From the NCBI GenBank assembly GCA_015067825.1, contig SVLQ01000004.1, positions 62,001-126,000 on the forward strand: a stretch of 64,000 nucleotides of DNA, written 5' to 3'. The first letter of the stretch is position 1, and each line of letters opens with the position of its first letter. The translations under genes were made by a program, and so were the position numbers. Source of the DNA: Oscillospiraceae bacterium. Its GTDB lineage: Bacteria; Bacillota; Clostridia; Oscillospirales; QAMX01. Shown one piece after another: positions 25,876 to 34,125 of this stretch. The notes beneath the pieces are model-generated. The model was not told the DNA's origin, searched no databases, and saw only the letters and a program-made list of their open reading frames with translations.

Positions 25876-27159
25876 ATGACTCTCGAACAACTGACGATCC
25901 GTCTGAATCACCCCACGCTTGCGGTGCGTCTGAACGCGCTGAAAGAGCTTGTCGAAAAGGAAAAGGCAGGGGAGCTCGCTCCGGTCGAATGCCAGGGCGA
26001 CGTCAATAACCATATCCATACGTGGTATTCCTTCTCGCCGTATTCCCCGACCAAAGCCGCGTGGCTTGCCCACCGCGCCGGACTGGCGACGGCCGGCATC
26101 ATGGACCACGACAGCATCGCCGGTGCGGCCGAATTTCTGGCTGCCGGTGAGATCCTCGGTCTGGACGTCACCAGCGGTCTGGAACTGCGCGTGTCGTTTG
26201 CGGATACGCCGTTCGGCGATCGCCGCATCAATAACCCCGACCAGTCGGGTATTGCCTACATCGCGCTCCACGCCGTCCCCGAATGCGGCCGTGCGGTCAT
26301 CGCCGAATACCTTAAGGGTGTTTCGCTCGCGCGTGCCCGCCGCAACCGCAAAATGGTCGACAAGATCAACGCGCTGATCGCACCGCTGGAGATCAAAATG
26401 GAGTACGCCTGCGACGTTCTTCTCTACACCTCCAAAAAGGGTGCGGGCGGCAGCGTGACCGAACGCCATCTCCTTTACAGCCTTGCCGGCAAGCTCATCG
26501 ATAAATTCGGCAAGGGCGAAAAGCTCATTGACGCGCTGGAAAACCAGCTCGGCCTTAAAATTAGCGACAAAAACCGTGCTTGGCTCTCCGATACCAATAA
26601 TCCGGGCTATGCCTACGACGTGCTCGGCGTTTTGAAAGGCGAACTCGTCGCGAAGATCTACGTCGACGCCGATACCGACGAATGCCCCGACGTGCGCGAA
26701 GTCATCGCGCTGGCCAAAAAAGCCGGTGCGATCTGCGCCTATGCCTACCTCGGCGACGTCGGCAGCTCTGTCACCGGCGATAAGCGCCCGCAGAGTTTCG
26801 AGGATTCGTATCTCGACGACCTGATCCCGTACCTGAAAGACCTCGGCTTCAACGCCGTGACGTATATGCCCTCGCGCAACACTCCCGAACAGCTCACGCG
26901 TCTCAAGGCGCTCTGCGAAGCAAACGAACTCTTCCAGATCAGCGGCGAAGATATCAACTCTCCGCGCCAGAGCTTCGTCTGCCTTGCGGCCCGCGCGCCG
27001 GAATTTGCCAACCTGAAAACCGCGGCCTATGCCCTGATCGGCAGCGAAAAGGCGGCGAAGGACGATGCCGGCAAGAGCATGTTTGCCGACGCACAGGTCG
27101 CGGCCGAACCCTCGCTCAATGCTCGCACCGAGGCGTTCGCCGCACTCGCGCACAACTGA
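25876..27159 (+). CDS. PHP-domain phosphoesterase-like protein
   Basis: 427-residue protein with a polymerase-and-histidinol-phosphatase (PHP) domain. The metal-binding motifs NNHIHTWYSFSPYSP (HxH, about residues 41-43) and MDHDSIAGAAEF are clear, and GLELRVSF provides a further acidic ligand. The second half has no domain I recognise but ends with further PHP-like motifs (TYMPSRNTPEQL). PHP enzymes hydrolyse phosphate esters. In this operon, between the aldolase fusion and rhaB, it may remove a sugar-phosphate intermediate or overflow; that is inference. Confidence 0.8.
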   Translation: MTLEQLTIRLNHPTLAVRLNALKELVEKEKAGELAPVECQGDVNNHIHTWYSFSPYSPTKAAWLAHRAGLATAGIMDHDSIAGAAEFLAAGEILGLDVTSGLELRVSFADTPFGDRRINNPDQSGIAYIALHAVPECGRAVIAEYLKGVSLARARRNRKMVDKINALIAPLEIKMEYACDVLLYTSKKGAGGSVTERHLLYSLAGKLIDKFGKGEKLIDALENQLGLKISDKNRAWLSDTNNPGYAYDVLGVLKGELVAKIYVDADTDECPDVREVIALAKKAGAICAYAYLGDVGSSVTGDKRPQSFEDSYLDDLIPYLKDLGFNAVTYMPSRNTPEQLTRLKALCEANELFQISGEDINSPRQSFVCLAARAPEFANLKTAAYALIGSEKAAKDDAGKSMFADAQVAAEPSLNARTEAFAALAHN

Positions 27160-27195
27160 ACCGATCAAAAAACGACGAAAGGCGGTCTTGACCGA

Positions 27196-28671
27196 ATGAA
27201 CAAACGCTTCCTGACATTCGACTATGGCGCGTCGAGCGGACGCGGCATTCTCGCCGAATTCGACGGACAACAGCTCTCTGTCCGCGAGATCCACCGCTTT
27301 GTGAACGATCCGATCAATGCCTTCGGCCACTATTACTGGGATCTTCTGCGCCTGTTCCAGGAGATCAAAACGGGTCTGATCAAGCTCAAGCGCGAAGGTA
27401 TCACCGATATCGCGTCGATGGGCGTCGATACTTGGGGTGTCGATTTTGCGCTGCTCGACCAGTACGATAAGCCTCTGAGCAACCCGTTTTACTACCGCGA
27501 CAGTCTGACCGACGGCGCGATGGAGGCGGTTTACTCCATCATCCCCAAAAAAGAGATCTACGAACGCACGGGCATTCAGTTCATGAAGTTCAACACGATC
27601 TTCCAGCTCTACGCGCTCCGTCAGCGCTATCCCGCACTTCTCGATAACGCCAAGACCCTGCTTCTGATGCCCGACCTCTTAAACTTCATGCTCACGGGCG
27701 TGAAGTCGGCGGAATATTCGATGGCGTCGACGACGCAGCTCCTCGATGCCCGCACGCAGCAATGGGATCCGGAGATCCTTGAACGCCTTGATATCCCCAA
27801 GGATATCTTCCTGCCGGTCACCCAGCCCGGCCGCATCCTTGGCAATACGACCGACGAGGTCTTTGCCGAGACCGGTATGCGCGTTCCGGTCGCCTCCGTC
27901 TGCGGCCACGATACGGGCAGCGCGGTTCTGGCGATCCCGATGGAAAAAGGCGAACGTTGTGCCTATATTTCCTGCGGCACTTGGAGCCTGCTCGGTGTCG
28001 AACGCGACGCTCCGCAGACCGACGATGCCGCCTATGCGATCGAGTACACCAACGAAGGCGGCTTCGGCGGTACGATCCGTTTCCTCAAAAATATCATGGG
28101 TCTCTGGATCCACCAGGAAGTCAAGCGCGAACTCGAAAAAGAGTACGGCCCGATCAGCTACGCCGTCCTCGACGCCGAAACCGAAGCTGCTCCGGCGTTT
28201 GCCCGCTTCATCGACCCCGACGACGACGTGTTCTTCGACAAGGGCGGCATGATCGGCAAGATCCGCGACTACTGTATCGCCACCGGCCAGACTCCGCCGG
28301 AAACGCGCGGCGAGATCTTCCGCTGCGTGCTCGAGAGCCTTGCGTTCAAGTACCGCTATGCGGTCGAACAACTCGAATCCATGCTCGGCTACGACCTGCC
28401 GGTCATCCGCGTGGTCGGCGGCGGCTGCAAGGACATCATGCTGATGGCCTACACCGCGCGTGCCACCGGTCGCCGTGTGCTTGCCGGCCCGATTGAAGCG
28501 ACCGCCATCGGCAACATCTGTGCGCAGATGATCGCCACGGGTGTCGTCAAGGACGTTTGGGAAGCGCGTGAGATCGTCGCCCGTTCCTTCGAGATTAAGG
28601 ACTACACGGTCACCGAACGCGACGGTTGGGACGAACAGTACGGCCGTTTCCTCAAACTGATCAAAAAATAA
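27196..28671 (+). CDS. rhaB: Rhamnulokinase
   Basis: 491-residue FGGY-type kinase that phosphorylates L-rhamnulose to L-rhamnulose 1-phosphate. The N-terminal ATP-binding start LTFDYGASSGRGILAEF, the SMGVDTWGVDFALLD segment and the second-domain VCGHDTGSAVLAIP and VVGGGCKDIMLMAYTARATGR match RhaB well. Length is normal. The gene follows the PHP gene at 36 bases and precedes the Gfo/Idh gene at 15 bases. Confidence 0.95.
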   Translation: MNKRFLTFDYGASSGRGILAEFDGQQLSVREIHRFVNDPINAFGHYYWDLLRLFQEIKTGLIKLKREGITDIASMGVDTWGVDFALLDQYDKPLSNPFYYRDSLTDGAMEAVYSIIPKKEIYERTGIQFMKFNTIFQLYALRQRYPALLDNAKTLLLMPDLLNFMLTGVKSAEYSMASTTQLLDARTQQWDPEILERLDIPKDIFLPVTQPGRILGNTTDEVFAETGMRVPVASVCGHDTGSAVLAIPMEKGERCAYISCGTWSLLGVERDAPQTDDAAYAIEYTNEGGFGGTIRFLKNIMGLWIHQEVKRELEKEYGPISYAVLDAETEAAPAFARFIDPDDDVFFDKGGMIGKIRDYCIATGQTPPETRGEIFRCVLESLAFKYRYAVEQLESMLGYDLPVIRVVGGGCKDIMLMAYTARATGRRVLAGPIEATAIGNICAQMIATGVVKDVWEAREIVARSFEIKDYTVTERDGWDEQYGRFLKLIKK

Positions 28672-28686
28672 ACAGGGGATAAAGAT

Positions 28687-29754
28687 ATGGAACATAAACT
28701 TGGTTTTATTGGTTTCGGCGGCATGGCCGAACACCATTACAGAATGGGCAAACGCGAAGACATCGCGATGGAACCGGTCGCCGTGTTCGACATCCGTGCC
28801 GAACGCAGAGAACGTGCCGAAGAACTCGGCATGAAGGCCTACGATAACGTCGCCGATTTCCTCGCCGATAAGCGCTTCGACGTCGTTGTCGTCGCGACTC
28901 CCAACCAGTTCCACTGCCTCTATACCTGCAAGGCGCTGGAAGCCGGCTACAACGTCATCTGCGAAAAACCGGCGGCGATGAACACCGCCGAGGTCGAAAA
29001 GATGATCGCCACCGCCGAGCGCGTGGGCAAGATCTTTACGATCCACCAGAATCGCCGTTTCGACGAGGATTTCCGCGTGGCCAAGAAGGTATACGAAGCT
29101 GGTTACCTCGGCAAGCCGTATATGCTCGAATCGCGCATCGAAAGCCCCGACGGCAACGGCTGTATGTACAACTGGCGCGGTATGCTCGACCACGGCGGCG
29201 GCATGTTCCCCGACTGGGGCGTGCATATGCTCGACCAGCTCCTGTGGCTCATCGGCACACCGGTGCGCTCGGTCTATGCCAAAATCAGCACCATCCACTC
29301 CGAAGAAGTCGACGACTATTCCAAACTGCTGCTCACGTTTGACGACGGTCTGACCGCGCAGGTCGAAGTCGCGACCTTCGGTCCGGTCGCGCGCCCGCGC
29401 TTCAATTTCTACGGCACGCAGGGCGCGGCCGTTCTGGAAGAGATGGATTGGCCGGTGATGAAGGTGCGCCGTGTCTCCGCGTCCGAATATGAACCCAACG
29501 AATGCCCGGCATACCTCGAAAACGAGGTCACCACGCGCCATCAGCGCATCCATAAGGTCAAGCGCTTTGAGGAATTCTACGAAACCAGCAACGACACCGA
29601 ACACGGCTGGCATCACTACTACGAGCACTTTAAGAATACGCTCGACGGCAAAGAAGAACTGCTCGTCAAGCCCGAACAGGTGCTGCAGTGCATGCGCGTG
29701 ATCGATGCCGCGTTTGAATCCGCGCGCGAAAACAAGGTCGTTTATCTCGGCTAA
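28687..29754 (+). CDS. Gfo/Idh/MocA family oxidoreductase
   Basis: 355-residue NAD(P)-dependent sugar oxidoreductase. The N-terminal Rossmann motif LGFIGFGGMAEHHYRMG (residues 4-20) and the EKPAAMNTAEVEKMI segment with the conserved Lys are typical, and the C-terminal substrate domain carries GGGMFPDWGVHMLDQLLWL with the His seen in this family. These enzymes oxidise or epimerise sugars and inositols. It lies between rhaB and rhaA, so a rhamnose-derived or rhamnoside-derived substrate is plausible. Confidence 0.88.
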   Translation: MEHKLGFIGFGGMAEHHYRMGKREDIAMEPVAVFDIRAERRERAEELGMKAYDNVADFLADKRFDVVVVATPNQFHCLYTCKALEAGYNVICEKPAAMNTAEVEKMIATAERVGKIFTIHQNRRFDEDFRVAKKVYEAGYLGKPYMLESRIESPDGNGCMYNWRGMLDHGGGMFPDWGVHMLDQLLWLIGTPVRSVYAKISTIHSEEVDDYSKLLLTFDDGLTAQVEVATFGPVARPRFNFYGTQGAAVLEEMDWPVMKVRRVSASEYEPNECPAYLENEVTTRHQRIHKVKRFEEFYETSNDTEHGWHHYYEHFKNTLDGKEELLVKPEQVLQCMRVIDAAFESARENKVVYLG

Positions 29755-29779
29755 ACCGAATCAATAAAGGAGCTTTCAC

Positions 29780-31030
29780 ATGGATATGATGAAACAGTAC
29801 GAACTCGCCCGCGAACAGTTCGCGGCCTACGGCGTCGATACCGATGCCGCCATCGAAAAAGCACTGTCCGTTCCCGTGTCGCTGCACTGCTGGCAGGGCG
29901 ACGACGTCGTCGGCTTTGAAAATCCCGAGGGTGCGCTGACCGGCGGTATTCAGACCACCGGCAACTATCCCGGCAAAGCCCGTACCCCGGCCGAACTCCG
30001 CGCCGATATCGAAAAAGTTCTGTCGTTTGTCCCGGGCGAAACCAAGGTCTCGCTCCATGCGACCTACCTCGACGTCGATGCGCCGGTCTCCCGCGATCAG
30101 ATCGGCCCCGAACACTTCGCCCGTTGGGTCGAATGGGCCAAGGGCCAGAAGATCGGTCTCGACTTTAACGAAACCTTCTTCTCCCACCCGCTGTCCGGCG
30201 ACTTCTCCATCACCAATGCCGATCCGGGCATCCGCAAGTTCTGGATCGACCACGCCAAAAACTGCCGCAAGATCGCCGAAAGCTTCGGCAAAGAAACCGG
30301 CAAGACCTGTGTGACCAACTTCTGGATCCATGACGGCTGCAAGGAAGTTCCGGTCGACCGCTTTGCGCCGCGCGCCCGCCTGGTCGAAGCGCTCGACGAA
30401 GTGTTCGCCGAAAAGATCGATCCGAAGTACAACCGTGATACGCTCGAAAGCAAGCTCTTCGGCATCGGCAGCGAAAGCTACGTCGTCGGCAGCCACGAAT
30501 TCTACATGGGCTACTGCACCTCTCGTCAGATGATGGCCACGCTCGACACCGGCCACTTCCATCCGACGGAACTCGTCTCCAACAAGATCTCCGCGATGCT
30601 TCTCTTCCTGCCCGAACTGATGCTCCACGTTTCCCGTCCGGTCCGTTGGGACAGCGACCACGTGGTCGTGATGGACGACGAACTGATGGCGATCATGCAG
30701 GAGATCGTGCGCAACGGCATCGAAGACCGCGTGCACATTGGCCTCGACTACTTCGACGCCTCGATCAACCGTATCGCCGCCTGGACGGTCGGTGCCCGCA
30801 ACGCCCGCAAAGCGCTGCTTCGCGCCTACCTCGAACCGGTCGAACTGCTCAAGAAGTACGAAATCGACGGCGACAATACCTCCGTCCTCGCCATCACCGA
30901 AGAACTCAAGAGCCTGCCGTGGGGCATCGTCTGGGATTACCTCTGCGAGAAGACCGGCAAATACGCCGGCCGCACCTGGCTCGACGAAACCAAAAAGTAC
31001 GAAGCGGAAGTTACCTCCAAGAGAGCGTAA
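29780..31030 (+). CDS. rhaA: L-rhamnose isomerase
   Basis: 416-residue metal-dependent TIM-barrel isomerase converting L-rhamnose to L-rhamnulose, the first step of catabolism. The N-terminal [19 protein letters not shown] segment is a strong RhaA signature, and [37 protein letters not shown] and DTGHFHPTE supply barrel residues with metal-binding Glu/Asp/His. Length fits the family. Good AAAGGAG site. Confidence 0.95.
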   Translation: MDMMKQYELAREQFAAYGVDTDAAIEKALSVPVSLHCWQGDDVVGFENPEGALTGGIQTTGNYPGKARTPAELRADIEKVLSFVPGETKVSLHATYLDVDAPVSRDQIGPEHFARWVEWAKGQKIGLDFNETFFSHPLSGDFSITNADPGIRKFWIDHAKNCRKIAESFGKETGKTCVTNFWIHDGCKEVPVDRFAPRARLVEALDEVFAEKIDPKYNRDTLESKLFGIGSESYVVGSHEFYMGYCTSRQMMATLDTGHFHPTELVSNKISAMLLFLPELMLHVSRPVRWDSDHVVVMDDELMAIMQEIVRNGIEDRVHIGLDYFDASINRIAAWTVGARNARKALLRAYLEPVELLKKYEIDGDNTSVLAITEELKSLPWGIVWDYLCEKTGKYAGRTWLDETKKYEAEVTSKRA

Positions 31031-31069
31031 GCCGCACCATATTCCGATCGAACGAAAGAAGGTACGACT

Positions 31070-31438
31070 ATGACTTACGGCAAAACCACGTGGCTCATCG
31101 GCGACGGTTACTGGGATTCCCACTCCAACGGCCTGTTTAACAGCCATGAATCGGTCTGTGTGCTCAATACCTCGGACAAAGATGCCACGATCACGATGAC
31201 GCTCTATTTCGAAGACCGCGATGAAATGGGCGGCTTCGTCGCCAAATGCGGCGCCAAACGCACCCACCACATCCGCATGGATAAACTCATCTCGCAGGAA
31301 GGCAAAGCCGTCCCGCAGGACGTTCCGTACGCGATTCTTGTCGAAAGCGACGTTCCGGTCGTCGTGCAGTACAGCCGCCTGATGTCGTCGCAGCCCGAAC
31401 TCGGTCTGATGTCGACGATCGCTTACCCGGTGGAATAA
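31070..31438 (+). CDS. Sensory rhodopsin transducer-like (ASRT-family) protein
   Basis: 122-residue soluble beta-sandwich protein of the family named after the Anabaena sensory rhodopsin transducer. Family features visible are WLIGDGYWDSHSNGLFNSHE at the start, a LYFEDRDEMGGF strand, THHIRMDKL, and VPVVVQYSRLMSSQPELGL near the end. No rhodopsin gene occurs in this window. ASRT relatives occur in sugar-metabolism neighbourhoods and are predicted to bind small molecules. Here it sits directly after rhaA and before a small membrane protein, which suggests a ligand-binding role linked to rhamnose. Confidence 0.85.
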   Translation: MTYGKTTWLIGDGYWDSHSNGLFNSHESVCVLNTSDKDATITMTLYFEDRDEMGGFVAKCGAKRTHHIRMDKLISQEGKAVPQDVPYAILVESDVPVVVQYSRLMSSQPELGLMSTIAYPVE

Positions 31439-31476
31439 GGCAAATGCGCATGTTCGTGCGAAAGGGGGCATGACGG

Positions 31477-32001
31477 TTGAATACGCATAATCTGGAAAAA
31501 CTCGACGTGTATAAGCACGGGTCGATCTGGTTCCGCATTTATATGTTCGGCTATCTCTACGGATTTCTGATCGCCTATTCGGTCGTTATGCTCGGTTTCC
31601 TCTCCAGTCAGGAGATGTGGCTCGATATCATCCATACGTGGTCGGGCAAAGAAGCGACCTACGCGGGCGTCCATTCGATCTGCTCGGTCATTCTGGTCGC
31701 TTCTGCCGTGATCAATGCGGCGTTGATGCCGATGGTCAACAAGTGGGCGTATATCGCAACGGTGACGCATCTTTTGGTGCTGCTGACTCACCGTCCGCTG
31801 ATCTTTGTGCTCACGAAGATCTTTGTCGGCCCGTTGCCCGAGTCCTTCGGCAGCTATACGAGCTTTCTTCTGCCGATCGCGGTTGTCTTCGTCGTGCCGA
31901 ACCTTTGGTATTTCTTCCGCCGCCGCGACCTCTTCACAAAGGATATTGTGAAGATCGTCACCGGGCAGGAAAAAGACGAGATCACCAGCGAATTCCGTTA
32001 A
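31477..32001 (+). CDS. Small multi-pass membrane protein of unknown function
   Basis: 174 residues with four predicted transmembrane segments: FRIYMFGYLYGFLIAYSVVM, VHSICSVILVASAVINAAL, YIATVTHLLVLLTH/LIFVLTKIFVG, and FLLPIAVVFVVPNLWYFF, then a charged C-terminus. The TTG start at 31477 follows AAAGGGGG at 31461-31468. Last gene of the rhamnose operon, immediately before its terminator. I recognise no family. It could be a partner of the preceding ASRT-like protein; it is too small for a known sugar permease. Confidence 0.7.
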   Translation: MNTHNLEKLDVYKHGSIWFRIYMFGYLYGFLIAYSVVMLGFLSSQEMWLDIIHTWSGKEATYAGVHSICSVILVASAVINAALMPMVNKWAYIATVTHLLVLLTHRPLIFVLTKIFVGPLPESFGSYTSFLLPIAVVFVVPNLWYFFRRRDLFTKDIVKIVTGQEKDEITSEFR

Positions 32002-32007
32002 CCATTC

Positions 32008-32056
32008 GATCCCGCTGTTTTTGCCGGCTTATCCGGCCAAAACAGCGGGATCGTTT
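32008..32056 (+). terminator. Terminator of the rhamnose operon
   Basis: A near-perfect 20-bp stem (32008-32027 with 32033-32052) and loop CTTAT, followed by GTTTTG. Confidence 0.9.
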
Positions 32057-32098
32057 TGTCGTGGTGCGGCATAGCATGGTGAGAGGGGAGATGATGCT

Positions 32099-32872
32099 AT
32101 GCAATACGAGGGAATTGACGTATCAGTTTATCAGGGCGCGATCGATTGGGCAAGCGTTGCACGAGCCGGGATCCGCTTTGCGATGGTTCGCGCCGGGAGC
32201 GGGCAGACTGCCGACAGCCGTGCTGCCGAAAATGCACGCGGTGCGAATGCCAACGGGATCGTTCTCGGGCTCTATTGGTTTTCTTATGCCTATACGGTCG
32301 AGATGGCGCGCGCGGAGGCCGAGCGCCTGATTCGGTTTGCCCGCGACTACGACGTGCGGTTTCCGCTGGCGTGGGATTATGAGGAAGCGTCGGTGCGCTA
32401 TGCCGCGCAGCAGGGGATCACGGTCAGCCGAGAATTGGTCACAGCGATGGCGGAGACCTTTTGCAAAACGGTTTACGCGGCGGGCTATACGCCGATGGTG
32501 TACTCCAATTTGAATATGCTGGCAAGTTATGTAGACCTTGCTGCGATTGACGCACCTGTGCGGCTGTGGCTGGCACAGTGGGGCGCGGTGCTGCCGACGA
32601 GAGAGCCGATGATCTGGCAGTATTCGTCGACCGGTCGGGTGAACGGGATCGAAGGCGACGTCGACCGCGACCGCGCGTGGGAACTGCCGGCGATGCCTGC
32701 GCGCCGCCTGCAAACACTGGCCGATGTTCCGCCGTCGCTGCGGGAAGAAACCGAACAGCTCGTAGAAAGTGGCGCTCTGCGCGGTAGCGGCGCGGGGCTG
32801 AATGTGACGGAGGATATGCTGCGGGCGATGATCGTGGCCAAACGCTACACCGATAGCCGTACAGACGGGTAA
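32099..32872 (+). CDS. GH25 muramidase (lysozyme)
   Basis: 257-residue lysozyme-like glycoside hydrolase acting on peptidoglycan. The GH25 motifs are GIDVSVYQGAIDW (Asp7) and FPLAWDYEEAS (Asp93, Glu95 as the catalytic DxE), with WQYSSTGRVNGIEGDVDRD near residue 180. After residue about 205 there is a small helical domain (LADVPPSLREETEQLVESGA), common at the end of phage-type endolysins. No signal peptide, so release may need a holin or lysis; phage origin is possible but no other phage gene is near. AGAGGGGAG precedes the ATG. Confidence 0.88.
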   Translation: MQYEGIDVSVYQGAIDWASVARAGIRFAMVRAGSGQTADSRAAENARGANANGIVLGLYWFSYAYTVEMARAEAERLIRFARDYDVRFPLAWDYEEASVRYAAQQGITVSRELVTAMAETFCKTVYAAGYTPMVYSNLNMLASYVDLAAIDAPVRLWLAQWGAVLPTREPMIWQYSSTGRVNGIEGDVDRDRAWELPAMPARRLQTLADVPPSLREETEQLVESGALRGSGAGLNVTEDMLRAMIVAKRYTDSRTDG

Positions 32873-32929
32873 ACCGTCCGTGCGGCGGAAAATTGCGATA
32901 GCAAAGAAGAAATTTTTTGAAAAAAGTGC

Positions 32930-32958
32930 TTGACAAAAACGACTTTGTGGTATATAAT
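32930..32958 (+). promoter_or_regulatory. Promoter of the tRNA cluster
   Basis: Perfect TTGACA (32930-32935), 17 bases, perfect TATAAT (32953-32958), about 46 bases before tRNA-Met. Confidence 0.92.
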
Positions 32959-33004
32959 ATATCTTGCTTGTGTTGCTCACGACGGTGCGGCAACGGGTTA
33001 AGAT

Positions 33005-33081
33005 GGCGGCATAGCTCAGTTGGCTAGAGCATTCGGTTCATACCCGACAGGTCGTTGGTTCAAGTCCGACTGCCGCTACCA
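33005..33081 (+). tRNA. tRNA-Met (CAT), elongator type
   Basis: 77-nt cloverleaf with encoded CCA. Acceptor GGCGGCA/TGCCGCT, D stem GCTC/GAGC, anticodon loop TTCATAC, T loop TTCAAGT. The G1-U72 end and the GGCGGC acceptor resemble the elongator tRNA-Met of Bacillus rather than the initiator. Confidence 0.93.
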
Positions 33082-33125
33082 AATATCTCACGAAGTCTCT
33101 CGGGAAGAGCTTTGTGAGATCACAT

Positions 33126-33200
33126 GGCCCGATGGTCAAGCGGTTAAGACACCGCCCTTTCACGGCGGTAACGGGGGTTCGATTCCCCCTCGGGTCACCA
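33126..33200 (+). tRNA. tRNA-Glu (TTC)
   Basis: 75-nt cloverleaf with encoded CCA. Acceptor GGCCCGA/TCGGGTC, anticodon loop CTTTCAC, T arm GGGGGTTCGATTCCCCC. Confidence 0.95.
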
Positions 33201-33236
33201 CAAGGTCTCCCTGAAATATGGGAGACTTTGCAATTT

Positions 33237-33312
33237 GGAGGCATAGCTCAGCTGGTAGAGCATCCGCCCCACACGCGGGGGGTCACAGGTTCGAGTCCTG
33301 TTGTCTCCACCA
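33237..33312 (+). tRNA. tRNA-Val (CAC) with C at position 33
   Basis: 76-nt cloverleaf with encoded CCA. Acceptor GGAGGCA/TGTCTCC, anticodon stem TCCGC/GCGGG, loop CCCACAC (anticodon CAC), T arm ACAGG TTCGAGT CCTGT. The nearly universal U33 is replaced by C. Confidence 0.88.
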
Positions 33313-33356
33313 AAAAGAAACGACAATCTTCGTTCAGAAGATTGTCGTTTCTTTTT
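33312..33356 (+). terminator. Terminator of the tRNA cluster
   Basis: A 19-bp perfect stem (33312-33330 with 33338-33356), loop CGTTCAG, ending in a T run. The left arm starts at the last base of the tRNA-Val CCA end. Confidence 0.93.
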
Positions 33357-33469
33357 GTTCTGTTCTCTTTTCATTTTTCTCTTTTCTCTTTTCGCTAAAA
33401 CTGTCGTTTCCAGAGAAAAGATAAGAGCGAACAGAGAAGAGAAAAGGTCGCTTTGCTTCGCAAAGCATG
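33357..33469. repeat. Pyrimidine/purine-biased imperfect inverted repeat
   Basis: A C/T-rich strand (33363-33395, TTCTCTTTTC-like) faces a later G/A-rich strand (33413-33447), partly complementary, and a small perfect hairpin GCTTTGC-TTC-GCAAAGC follows at 33450-33466. It contains no gene. Confidence 0.4.
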
Positions 33470-33496
33470 GACGGAAAGAGAAACATATGGTATAAT
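33468..33496 (+). promoter_or_regulatory. Promoter of the methyltransferase-like gene
   Basis: TGGACG (33468-33473), 17 bases, perfect TATAAT (33491-33496), 64 bases before the ATG. Confidence 0.65.
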
Positions 33497-33559
33497 ACAT
33501 TTGAGGTGAGGCGAAAGAATGCTCATCGCATCCCTGAATACCGCAAAGGAGAAATACCC

Positions 33560-34111
33560 ATGAAAATTGTGATCGGTGCCGGAAAAACGGCATATGACGG
33601 CTGGATCTCCACACAGGAAGCGGAACTGAACCTTCTGAATCCCGCCGATTTTGAACGGCTGTTTGCCGACGAGAAACCGATCGCATTTCTGGCCGAACAC
33701 GTGTGGGAACATATGACCTTTGAAGACGGATGTCGGGCAGCGGCAAACTGCTTTGCGTATCTGGCCGATGGTGGCTATTTGCGCGTGGCGGTGCCGGACA
33801 AAAACTTCCGCAACGAGTGGTATCAGAACATGGTGAAGATTGGCGGAAACGGCGATCCGAACCACCCCTCGTTTACGCATAAGATCGTGTACGATTACAA
33901 AACGTTTGTGCAGGTATTTGAAGCCGCCGGGTTTGAAGTCGAGCTTTTAGAATGGTGCGACGAGAACGGGCAGTTCCACTATAAATATTGGAACGAAGCC
34001 GACGGCCGGATCGGGCGCTCGCTTCGATTTGACACGCGCAATCATGACGGGCATCTTGGCATGGTCTCGATCATTCTGGATGCAAAAAAAGTCAAGAATC
34101 TGGCATATTGA
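33560..34111 (+). CDS. SAM-methyltransferase-like protein (COG4627 type)
   Basis: 183-residue protein similar to a small class of predicted methyltransferases. It keeps the later half of the Rossmann fold (AFLAEHVWEHMTFEDGCRAA, then YLADGGYLRVAVPD) but has almost no upstream motif I glycine loop; the start MKIVIGAGKTAYDGWISTQE is short. The ATG at 33560 has AAAGGAGA upstream, so the longer open frame before it is not used. It precedes a Nudix gene by 14 bases. Confidence 0.75.
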   Translation: MKIVIGAGKTAYDGWISTQEAELNLLNPADFERLFADEKPIAFLAEHVWEHMTFEDGCRAAANCFAYLADGGYLRVAVPDKNFRNEWYQNMVKIGGNGDPNHPSFTHKIVYDYKTFVQVFEAAGFEVELLEWCDENGQFHYKYWNEADGRIGRSLRFDTRNHDGHLGMVSIILDAKKVKNLAY

Positions 34112-34125
34112 AGGGGGGACGAACC

